64,000 nucleotides of DNA from UBA12170 sp964293475 (GTDB lineage Bacteria; Bacteroidota; Bacteroidia; Bacteroidales; UBA12170). The position numbers and the translations under genes were made by a program. Below the pieces are notes generated by a model. The model did not search any database. It was not told the origin of the DNA and saw nothing but the letters and a program-made list of their open reading frames with translations. Position 1 is the stretch's first letter. Each line of letters starts with the position of its first letter. Location: NCBI GenBank assembly GCA_964293475.1, contig CAXYYJ010000018.1:1-64000 (forward strand). The letters run 5' to 3'. Shown piece after piece: positions 18,205-25,232 of the stretch.

Positions 18205-18219
18205 GCTAGATGTATAAAC

Positions 18220-18362
18220 CCAAAATAATAGCCTGTTCCACAATAGTTAAGGAGATTTTTCTACGTATAAAACTAATTTTAAAGGTTAATAAAAAAGCTT
18301 TATACGGAAAACAGAAAAAACTATCTTTACACGTAGAAACGGGCTATCCCGAAGGGATTTAG
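18220..18362. repeat. 143 bp direct repeat, copy 2
   Basis: It matches 281-423 with two substitutions. One of them turns the integrase-remnant ATG into ATA. It abuts the transposase C-terminal remnant, which ties the repeat to an IS91-like element. The 18363-18506 stretch behind it is GC-rich with no gene seen. Confidence 0.75.
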
Positions 18363-18506
18363 CCTGTCTAACTGCGTAGCCAGGTAGATTCAGCACGTGG
18401 TATAAGGCATGGCTGGGGCTCCGCTTTGCGGGCAGGCAGTGCGGATTCGACAAGTCGAATCTCGTCCCAACCTCATTCCACCACCGTTGAAAGGCAAAAA
18501 AACCGG

Positions 18507-18537
18507 TTTGAATAATGTGCGATACTTTGTATCTTTG
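18507..18537 (+). promoter_or_regulatory. Bacteroidota-type promoter of a toxin-antitoxin pair
   Basis: TTTG (18507-18510) and TATCTTTG (18530-18537) are separated by 19 bp, an excellent -33/-7 match. The ATG of the antitoxin gene is 16 nt beyond the -7 box. Confidence 0.7.
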
Positions 18538-18553
18538 CTAAAAGATTATTGTT

Positions 18554-18775
18554 ATGACTTATACTATCACTATTCAAGATAAATCAACTAAAGCAAAAAG
18601 TATAATAAATATGCTTAAAGCTTTAAAGGATGATTATGACTTTATTGAAATTAAAAATGATAACAAAGATAAATCTGACAAAGATTTAGAAAAAGAGCTT
18701 GATAAAAGATACAAAGCATTTCAAAAGAATAAAAATGGCAAAGTATGGTCGGATTTAAAAAGGGAATTAATTTGA
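18554..18775 (+). CDS. Antitoxin-like protein of a ParE/RelE-type pair
   Basis: A 73-residue protein with an N-terminal beta strand (MTYTITIQDKSTKAKSIINM) and a charged helical C-terminus. It resembles DUF2683-type antitoxins found upstream of ParE-like toxins in Bacteroidota. The C-terminal half would wrap the toxin. The toxin gene starts 4 nt after its stop. The promoter is just upstream and is probably autoregulated. Confidence 0.7.
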   Translation: MTYTITIQDKSTKAKSIINMLKALKDDYDFIEIKNDNKDKSDKDLEKELDKRYKAFQKNKNGKVWSDLKRELI

Positions 18776-18779
18776 CCTT

Positions 18780-19091
18780 ATGAAAAAGTTGATTATCCTG
18801 CCATTTGCAGAGATTGATATTAAGGACACAGTTTCCTATTACAAAGAACTAAATGATGGATTAGATGGAGACTTTATAAATGCTATTGATTCATCGTTTA
18901 AAGAAATTTTAAAAAATCCAGAAGCATTTCCAATTGCAAAATATGACATTAGAAAATTCGTTGTAGGTAAATTCCCTTTCTGTATCTATTACATTGATAA
19001 TGTTGATACTCTTTATATTTTGGCAATCTTTCATGATAAACGAAATCCAAAAGATTGGACTAAAAGGAGATTGAAAAGAAAAAGTAAATAA
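18780..19091 (+). CDS. ParE/RelE-family toxin
   Basis: A 103-residue member of the RelE/ParE superfamily. The N-terminal helical pair (AEIDIKDTVSYYKELN) leads to the sheet with KFVVGKFPFCIYYIDN and the terminal LAIFHDKRNPKDW, a hallmark of ParE-like toxins. ParE proteins poison gyrase while RelE proteins cut mRNA. The sequence does not settle which applies here. It is full length and looks intact. Confidence 0.85.
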   Translation: MKKLIILPFAEIDIKDTVSYYKELNDGLDGDFINAIDSSFKEILKNPEAFPIAKYDIRKFVVGKFPFCIYYIDNVDTLYILAIFHDKRNPKDWTKRRLKRKSK

Positions 19092-19108
19092 GCCCAGCGT
19101 ACAATATG

Positions 19109-19164
19109 AAGGACTTTGAGCACTCCCGATTCATTATCGGGACAGTGCCCATCGAGAAGTCCTT
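19109..19164. repeat. REP-like hairpin element, copy d
   Basis: This is the clearest copy. The outer arms AAGGACTT and AAGTCCTT are perfect, GCACT/AGTGC form a second stem and CCCGAT/ATCGGG a third. It starts 18 nt after the toxin stop and could act as a terminator in both directions. Confidence 0.7.
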
Positions 19165-19168
19165 TTCC

Positions 19169-19399
19169 TTGAATAGTATTTTAGTAAAACAACCTGCAAC
19201 ATATCGGATTTTTTAATAATTTTATCACCCAAAACACCCCAAATCCAATTAATTACCTATGTCTGCTGATTTTTCAAATATTATATCACCCGCCAAAGAA
19301 ATATGTTTTCAAAAGCGAAATAGAACAGAAAAAACTGGGGATATTGTGGATCCTGATGGTAATCTGGAAGCAATATTGCAGGTGCAGTGCAAGTTTTAG
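19169..19399 (+). repeat. Dispersed mini-ORF repeat, copy 3
   Basis: It begins with the same TTGAATAGTATTTTAGTAAA segment as copy 1 and carries a 46-codon ORF (ATG 19259 to TAG 19397). The first 31 codons match the other copies. After codon 31 the sequence diverges (DPDGNLEAI). The gap to 19490 beyond it is AT-rich leader sequence without a clear promoter. Confidence 0.6.
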
Positions 19400-19489
19400 C
19401 ATTCATTATATGCGAAAATATTAACATCTTAGAATTTCTGTGAAATCATAGAAATTTTGTAATTTTATAACGGATTTAACAACAAAAAA

Positions 19490-19726
19490 ATGAATACTAT
19501 CCAGTTGAAACAAGAACTAATTCACACAATCTCCAGAATTGAAGACATTGACTTGCTCAATGCTATTAAAACCATTTTGGACTACAAGAAAAAGGAGTTT
19601 TTTATCGAATTAACCGCAGACCAGGAGAAAGAATTGCTTTTTGCAAGTAATGAAGCAAAAAAAGGAAATGTTATTTCACAATCAGAAATGGATCAGAAAG
19701 TAGAAGAATGGCTAAGCGTGAAGTAA
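19490..19726 (+). CDS. Antitoxin-like protein of a second ParE/RelE-type pair
   Basis: A 78-residue, mostly helical protein. The C-terminal ELTADQEKELLFASNEAKKG and EMDQKVEEWL are typical of small antitoxins that precede ParE toxins in Bacteroidota. It overlaps the toxin gene by 19 nt, so the pair is translationally coupled. It is unrelated in sequence to the antitoxin at 18554. Confidence 0.75.
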   Translation: MNTIQLKQELIHTISRIEDIDLLNAIKTILDYKKKEFFIELTADQEKELLFASNEAKKGNVISQSEMDQKVEEWLSVK

Positions 19727-20010
19727 TCTGGACAAAAAATTCCGAAATTCAATTACAAGAAATTCTTGTATTCTTCACTAAAAGAAACAAAAGTGGACTA
19801 TACTCAAGAAAACTTTATAAAAAGTTTAAGAAAGAACTTACAACGATCTCGAAAAATCCCGAATTAGGAATAAAAACAAAACTAGACCAAATTAGAGGCC
19901 TAATTGTTGAAGAATATATTTTATTCTACGAAATACATGAAGACCGAATAATAATCCTGAAAGTTTGGGATTGCAGACAGAATCCTGACAAACTAAATAT
20001 TCCGAGATAA
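19708..20010 (+). CDS. ParE/RelE-family toxin, second pair
   Basis: A 100-residue RelE/ParE-superfamily protein. It has the IWTKNSEIQLQEILVFFTKR helix, ISKNPELG, EEYILFYEIHEDRIIILKVW and the ending DCRQNPDKL, all standard for the family. It is intact. The two toxin-antitoxin modules lie 0.4 kb apart in a repeat-rich island next to a dead PIN toxin. Confidence 0.85.
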   Translation: MAKREVIWTKNSEIQLQEILVFFTKRNKSGLYSRKLYKKFKKELTTISKNPELGIKTKLDQIRGLIVEEYILFYEIHEDRIIILKVWDCRQNPDKLNIPR

Positions 20011-20019
20011 ATAAGAATG

Positions 20020-20165
20020 CCTATAAGTTGGCCTTTGAGCAGCAGGTATTTGGACTTCGGTTTGCTTCGGCTTACTTCTGCTCACTTCGACTCCACTCAC
20101 TTCGACTCCGCTCACTTCGACTCCGCTCAGTGACCGCGATTACCGCGACCGCGAACCAGTTACCC
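20020..20165. repeat. REP-like fragment and 15 bp tandem repeat
   Basis: AAGTTGGCCTTTGAGCAGCA near 20024 recalls the REP-like element start. From 20081 to 20125 three tandem copies of a 15 bp unit (CTCACTTCGACTCCR) follow. The same words occur at 3915-3980. An ORF reading through it is an artefact of the repeat. The rest of the 400 bp gap up to 20410 shows no gene or clear promoter. Confidence 0.6.
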
Positions 20166-20410
20166 CGCTCAGTCAGCAGAAAGAAGCTTTTATTTGGTCA
20201 ACATATCGATGTGTTGTTTGGTTTTATACGTAGCTTTGAGCCGCAAACATGAAACTTGAAAAATGAAAGCTTTCAATAGATAAAAGGTTTGGTGAGCTTC
20301 ATGCTACTTAGTTCATGCTTTCAAATTTTGCGAAATATTTGATAAACAAGGGGGTAGAGTTATCAACTATAAATTGAGATGACCCCAGAGCAATTAAAAA
20401 TTGATTAAAA

Positions 20411-21208
20411 ATGCGAATTGCCCTCATTTCTGATATTCATGAAGACATTGAAAGCCTGAAGAAAGCTTTGACGATGATTGAGCGTGAAAAATGTGATCAA
20501 ATCATTTGTCTGGGCGATATTCTTGGCTTTTCCTATTCCAGGGCAAAATATGAACAGACCCGCGATGCGGCGGCTTGTATTGACCTGATAAAGCAAAATT
20601 GCAGCGACATTTTGCTGGGCAACCACGATGTTTTTCATCTGAAGAAATTCCCTCTGCATCACAATGGCTTTCAGTTTCCAACCAATTGGTACGAGCTTCC
20701 CGCCGAGGAGAAAGACTCATTATCAAATGGCAAAGTGTGGAATTATGCCGACGATTGTGAAACATATCTTCAGGAGAGCGATTTCGCTTTCTTAAATCAG
20801 TTGCCCGAATTTTTAATCAAATCAATTGGAAATCAGAAAGTTTTATTCTCTCATTTTGTTTTTCCAAGTTTTACGGGATATGTTTCGAGCTTTCATGGTG
20901 AAGGCAAGAAACTGCTCAATCATTTTAACTTTCTGGAGCAGAATGATTGCAAGGTAAGTATCTGTGGCCACATGCATATGGAGGGGATGGGAGTCTTCAA
21001 TGCCCCTGATGAAGGATTTTTTTCGCAACTTTTTCCTGGCTTTAACTATTTCTCTTTTGGCGAAAAGAAAATAAAAAATAAAGTTTGTACCATCACCATT
21101 CCGGCGCTGGCCGACAATGGTCAGGTGAATGGATTTGCCATTTACGACAGTAACAATTTGAGCATAAACGCTGTATCTTTGAACACTAATCGCAGGTTTA
21201 TTTTATGA
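20411..21208 (+). CDS. Metallophosphoesterase
   Basis: A 265-residue calcineurin-like phosphoesterase. All metal-binding motifs are present: D8-x-H10, G35-D36, G70-N71-H72-D73, then LFSHFVF and ICGHMHMEG. Related YfcE/MJ0936-type enzymes hydrolyse phosphodiesters, and some act on cyclic or second-messenger nucleotides. Its stop overlaps the start of the membrane sensor-nucleotidyltransferase gene (ATGA at 21205-21208), so the two are co-translated. A functional link to nucleotide signalling is an inference from that pairing. Confidence 0.85.
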   Translation: MRIALISDIHEDIESLKKALTMIEREKCDQIICLGDILGFSYSRAKYEQTRDAAACIDLIKQNCSDILLGNHDVFHLKKFPLHHNGFQFPTNWYELPAEEKDSLSNGKVWNYADDCETYLQESDFAFLNQLPEFLIKSIGNQKVLFSHFVFPSFTGYVSSFHGEGKKLLNHFNFLEQNDCKVSICGHMHMEGMGVFNAPDEGFFSQLFPGFNYFSFGEKKIKNKVCTITIPALADNGQVNGFAIYDSNNLSINAVSLNTNRRFIL

Positions 21209-24084
21209 AAAAGGTTAAGCATGCATCATTCTTTCAAAGGATTGTCCTCCCAACTGTGCTGGCAATCCTGCTTTTTATCTTGTCGGTTTTTACTTTTGTA
21301 ATTCCTGCTTTCGAAAACAATGCCATCAATCAGAAGCAAATTATGCTTCACGAGCTCACCAATACGGCCTGGAGTATTTTGGATAAATACAACCACGATG
21401 CTCTGTCTGGTGTGCTCACTTTGGACGAAGCAAAAGAAAAAGCAAGGAACGAGATTGAGGTTCTGCGTTATGGAACCGACAAAAAAGACTATTTCTGGAT
21501 TACCGACCTCACCCCTTCCATGGTCATGCATCCCTATGTGCATGAATTAACGGGAAAAAGCCTTCAGGAATTCTCCGACCCTGACGGGAAAAAGCTTTTT
21601 ATGGAAGCCGTTCGAATCGCCAATGAGTCGGGGGAAGGGTTCATCAGGTACAAATGGCAGTTTAAGGATGATGCAGCCCACATTGTTCCGAAGCTGAGTT
21701 TCGTTAAAAAATTTGCTCCCTGGGGCTGGATCATCGGAACAGGAATTTATCTTGACGATGTTGAAAGAGAAATATCGGCCCTCACCACCAATCTGATTTG
21801 GATTTTGGTGGGAATCAGTGCCATCATTTCGCTCATGGTTGCTTTTATTACCTATCAAAGTTTAAGGATAGAAGAAGAGCGGCAATTGGCTGAAAAACAA
21901 CTGCATGAATCGAAGGAGAAATACCGCTCTTTGCTCGAATCATCGACCGAAGGACTTATTTTGCTTCACGGTTCCATCATTTCCTATTCGAATAATTTTC
22001 TGCAATCCTTGTTGCATTACTCGGGGGAGGAACTTCAAAAACTACCTCTTTCACAAATATTTTCATCGAAAGAAGAAATAGATTTTACCCAAATAACCAC
22101 TGAAAAGAAGTTTGAAGTTCTTCTTACAGATAAAATGGGGAAAACTACCGAAGCTATTTTGACAGTTTTACCCGTTCGTTTTCTTGAGAAGGAAGGCCTT
22201 CTGCTTACTTTCCGCGATATAAGCGAGCATAGTTCAGTGAAGATTCAGCTTAACAAAACAGCGGCTCAGCTTCATAACATAATGAATTATAGTAATATAG
22301 GCATTTTTCATTTTACCTTACAGGATAGAGAGAAACTAACTCAGCTTAACAAACAGCTCGTTGCGATGCTTGGTTATTCTAACGAGGATGAGTTAAAGAA
22401 AAATTCGCTGAAGAGTTTGTTTGAAACCAGTTCTGCCTTTCGAACGATTGTTCGGGAGCTCAAGGAAAAGGGTCAAATTACTGACAGGTTTGTTCGTCTT
22501 CAAAAAAAGGACAGCACTTATTTGAATGTTAGATTGAATATTTTTTGGATCGAAAATTCCAAGGAGCCATCCTATTGCAATGGGTTTATGGAGGAGTTTG
22601 AACCAACTATAACCAACAGTCCATCAGCTACCTATACCGATTATCTCCACACTGTTTTTACGATAAACAAAAAATCCATTGGCGATTACCGCAGCTCGGT
22701 AATTACCTGTCCCGGCGACGCAACCATGACAGAAGTAGTTGAAATCATGTCGATGCATAAGTCTAATTATGTTTTGGTAACATTGAATCAAAAATGCATA
22801 GGCATTATCACCCATAACGACTTAATTAACAGATTTCTGGGAAATCAACTGCCCTATACCGCGCTGGCAACAGAATGCATGAGTGCACCGGTGATTTTTA
22901 TTCCTGAAAATTTGTCGGTGGAAAAAGCATCAGCCCTGATGGCTAAAAACAATATTTCACATCTCGCTGTAAAAAATTCAATGGGCAAAATTGTTGGAGT
23001 GCTCGATAAGAATAATTTATTTGGGGTTTATATAAATCCATCGGAGGGTCTCGATGCAGCCATCGACAATTGTGGAAACGCCCGGGAATTAGGAATCATC
23101 AGAAAACAAATTCCCAATTTAATCAGGCCGGTTCTTCAGGATATGGGCAATGCAAATACCGTGAGCTCTATAATTTCAGGATATAACGATCGCATTACCC
23201 GCAGAATCGTTGAGCTGGTATTGAAAGAAAGCGGACTGCCCGAAGTTCCCTTTGCCTTTGTCGCCATTGGAAGCGCTGGTCGTGAGGAACTTGCGTTAAA
23301 TTCAGATCAGGATAATGCCATAATTTTTGGGGAGCATCCCGATATTTCCAGCGATGAATTGCAAAAACGGTTTCTGGCAATTGGTGAAAAAATTTGTGCC
23401 AGTCTTGATGAAACTGGTCTCCCACTTTGCAATGGGGGCTATATGGCCAGCAACCCCAAATGGTGTCAGCCGCTGGGTGTTTGGAAAGATTATTTTGCCG
23501 ATTGGATTGTTAATGCCGAACCAGAGAACATACTAAACATAACAGTATTTTTCGATTTGCGCATTGTTTATGGCAATCAGCAACTGTTTGACGAGCTCGA
23601 AGCTTCTGTTTTTGAAGCATTGAAAGGGCGAACTGCCTTCTTCTACTTTTTGGCTCAAACCGCCAATGCCTTTAAGCCCCCAATCAATGTTTTTGGAAAT
23701 CTGATAACTGAGAGCATGGGGAAACACTCCGAAACCATCGACATAAAAAACGCCCTGGCGTCGGTTAACATGTTTGCCCGCATTTTTGCGCTCCACAACG
23801 ATATTCGCGCAAAAAGTACCATCGAAAGGGTGAATGCTTTGCGCGCACTGGAAGTTTTTAGTCAGGTAACAGCCGATGAGGTTGAGTTTCATTTCAATTT
23901 TTTGATGCAGCAACGGCTCAAGCATCAGCTATTGCAAATCAGTGGAAAATCTTCAGTAAACAATCATATCATAATCAAGAAGTTAACTGAGATGGAACTC
24001 ATGATTCTGAAAAAAGTTTTTTCACAGATGAATGGATATCACGACAGCCTGAGTGCCACATTTATGAGCAGTTACAAAGGGTAA
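21205..24084 (+). CDS. Membrane Cache-PAS-CBS-DUF294 nucleotidyltransferase-like sensor
   Basis: A 959-residue multidomain protein. A first membrane helix lies at about 11-33. An extracytoplasmic sCache-like domain (about 40-190) has DYFWITDLTPSMVMHP and APWGWIIGTGIYLDD. A second helix lies at about 193-220. Two PAS-like regions follow (about 237-340 and 350-470). A CBS pair spans about 490-610. The DUF294 nucleotidyltransferase domain (about 630-780) has GSAGREE at 689-695 and D701/D703, and a DUF294 C-terminal helical domain ends the protein. CBS-DUF294 proteins usually carry a cNMP-binding N-terminus and often neighbour ActP-type symporters. Here that part is replaced by a transmembrane sensor. 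The NTase signature looks intact. Confidence 0.85.
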   Translation: MKKVKHASFFQRIVLPTVLAILLFILSVFTFVIPAFENNAINQKQIMLHELTNTAWSILDKYNHDALSGVLTLDEAKEKARNEIEVLRYGTDKKDYFWITDLTPSMVMHPYVHELTGKSLQEFSDPDGKKLFMEAVRIANESGEGFIRYKWQFKDDAAHIVPKLSFVKKFAPWGWIIGTGIYLDDVEREISALTTNLIWILVGISAIISLMVAFITYQSLRIEEERQLAEKQLHESKEKYRSLLESSTEGLILLHGSIISYSNNFLQSLLHYSGEELQKLPLSQIFSSKEEIDFTQITTEKKFEVLLTDKMGKTTEAILTVLPVRFLEKEGLLLTFRDISEHSSVKIQLNKTAAQLHNIMNYSNIGIFHFTLQDREKLTQLNKQLVAMLGYSNEDELKKNSLKSLFETSSAFRTIVRELKEKGQITDRFVRLQKKDSTYLNVRLNIFWIENSKEPSYCNGFMEEFEPTITNSPSATYTDYLHTVFTINKKSIGDYRSSVITCPGDATMTEVVEIMSMHKSNYVLVTLNQKCIGIITHNDLINRFLGNQLPYTALATECMSAPVIFIPENLSVEKASALMAKNNISHLAVKNSMGKIVGVLDKNNLFGVYINPSEGLDAAIDNCGNARELGIIRKQIPNLIRPVLQDMGNANTVSSIISGYNDRITRRIVELVLKESGLPEVPFAFVAIGSAGREELALNSDQDNAIIFGEHPDISSDELQKRFLAIGEKICASLDETGLPLCNGGYMASNPKWCQPLGVWKDYFADWIVNAEPENILNITVFFDLRIVYGNQQLFDELEASVFEALKGRTAFFYFLAQTANAFKPPINVFGNLITESMGKHSETIDIKNALASVNMFARIFALHNDIRAKSTIERVNALRALEVFSQVTADEVEFHFNFLMQQRLKHQLLQISGKSSVNNHIIIKKLTEMELMILKKVFSQMNGYHDSLSATFMSSYKG

Positions 24085-24109
24085 AGCTGAATCTGAGTGT
24101 ATTTTATTT

Positions 24110-24796
24110 CTATCCTATTGAATTGATTTTCTGAAGCACAGCCAAATCCAGAATTTCAATCATCTTACCATTCAAACCAATGATGCCTTCATTTTTAAAT
24201 TCGGTTAGAACCCGAACAGCATTTTCTTCCGATATGGCAGAAAGTTCGCCCAATTCCTTGCGGGTGATGGTTAGCGAAAAATTATTGGAGCCATAAAGTT
24301 GCGAAAGGTAGATTAAGCTTTCGGCGACTTTTCCCCTTAACTGCTTTTGGTTCAACGAGATTAATTTCTTCATAATAGCAGATACCGAACCGCAAAACGC
24401 CTGATTGAGCTGAATTAAAAAATTATGATTGTGATAATAAAGCTTTTTAATCGTCTCGATATCAATATGACACGTATGGCAAGTTGTCAATGCGGAAACA
24501 TTATAGGAATAATTGGGGGAGCCAAAAACTGCGAGCAATCCAATGTAGTTCGAAGGCATGAGGATGTTAAGGATGATATTTTTCCCGTTGATACCTTCTA
24601 TATACATTTTTGCATCTCCTTCGGAGAGAATGATAGCGTGAGTTACGACCGCATTTTGCCGGCAAATGGACTCATGCTTTTTGTAAACAACCTGCCGTGG
24701 ATGCAACTCCTGCTCCAATCTCATCTCTTTCGAAGTAAGAAAGATATCACATTTGTGATTGCATGTTTCGCAACTCGTTTTCTCTACAATTCTCAT
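24110..24796 (-). CDS. Crp/Fnr-family regulator with N-terminal cysteines
   Basis: A 228-residue regulator with a cNMP-like barrel (about 25-130), a dimer helix and a winged helix containing LGELSAISEENAVRVLTEFK. The ATG at 24796 is taken as the start. A TTG at 24811 is in frame but weaker. C9, C12 and C16 form CxxCxxxC at the N-terminus and a further CHTC occurs in the barrel, which recalls FNR-type Fe-S sensors though the spacing differs. It is divergent from the DUF485-ActP operon and convergent with the sensor gene, so it probably controls the transporter. Confidence 0.8.
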   Translation of the reverse strand: MRIVEKTSCETCNHKCDIFLTSKEMRLEQELHPRQVVYKKHESICRQNAVVTHAIILSEGDAKMYIEGINGKNIILNILMPSNYIGLLAVFGSPNYSYNVSALTTCHTCHIDIETIKKLYYHNHNFLIQLNQAFCGSVSAIMKKLISLNQKQLRGKVAESLIYLSQLYGSNNFSLTITRKELGELSAISEENAVRVLTEFKNEGIIGLNGKMIEILDLAVLQKINSIG

Positions 24797-24886
24797 CAGG
24801 ATTTTTTTCAAAAATAGCTAAAAAGTTGTTGCACATCAATGTTGTTAATCAGTGTTTTAAAATAAACCTGTTTAGTAATTAATCCT

Positions 24887-24894
24887 TAGTTTTG
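24887..24894 (+). promoter_or_regulatory. Candidate -7 box of the DUF485-ActP operon
   Basis: TAGTTTTG fits TAnnTTTG and lies 54 nt before ATG 24949, in the divergent spacer shared with the Crp/Fnr gene. The -33 region is weak, consistent with activator dependence. Confidence 0.4.
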
Positions 24895-24948
24895 ACACTG
24901 ATAAGATTCATAAATCGAACTATTTTTTGTAATTAAAATTGAAAATCT

Positions 24949-25218
24949 ATGCATGGTCCTGCCGCAAAAATGGAAGCAGACAAAGCTGCCGCAAAAAAAT
25001 CAAAATTGGGAGTCATCCTATTCATTGTCTATACCCTGTTGTATAGCGGTTTTGTGATGATAGGTCTCATAAACCCCGAGCTTTTGGGGGTTCATGTCAT
25101 TGGAAAACAAAATCTATCCATCGTTTATGGATTTGGGCTGATTATTTTGGCCATTGTTATGGGATTTATTTACAATGCCATATGCACGAGAATGGAAGAT
25201 AAAATGAATATTAAATAG
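24949..25218 (+). CDS. DUF485 family small membrane protein
   Basis: An 89-residue protein with two membrane helices (about 22-42 and 57-77). It starts MHGPA and contains KSKLGVILFIVYTLLYSGFV and IVYGFGLIILAIVMGFIYN, the standard DUF485 (YjcH-like) signature. In E. coli yjcH lies beside actP. Here the symporter gene starts 14 nt downstream behind a GGGGAGGA ribosome-binding site. It is probably a small partner of the symporter. Confidence 0.88.
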   Translation: MHGPAAKMEADKAAAKKSKLGVILFIVYTLLYSGFVMIGLINPELLGVHVIGKQNLSIVYGFGLIILAIVMGFIYNAICTRMEDKMNIK

Positions 25219-25232
25219 GGGAGGATAAACAT

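Noticed and set aside
20081..20125. Short tandem repeat as a possible CRISPR array
   Set aside because: The 15 bp units are directly adjacent with no spacers and no cas genes nearby.
20028..20252. A 74-codon ORF over the 15 bp tandem repeat
   Set aside because: The translation is a repeat artefact (LRLHSLRLRSLRLRS) and not a gene.
23533..23925. Long antisense ORFs within the sensor-NTase and the glycosidase genes
   Set aside because: They are opposite-strand shadows of strongly supported proteins and have no recognisable domains.
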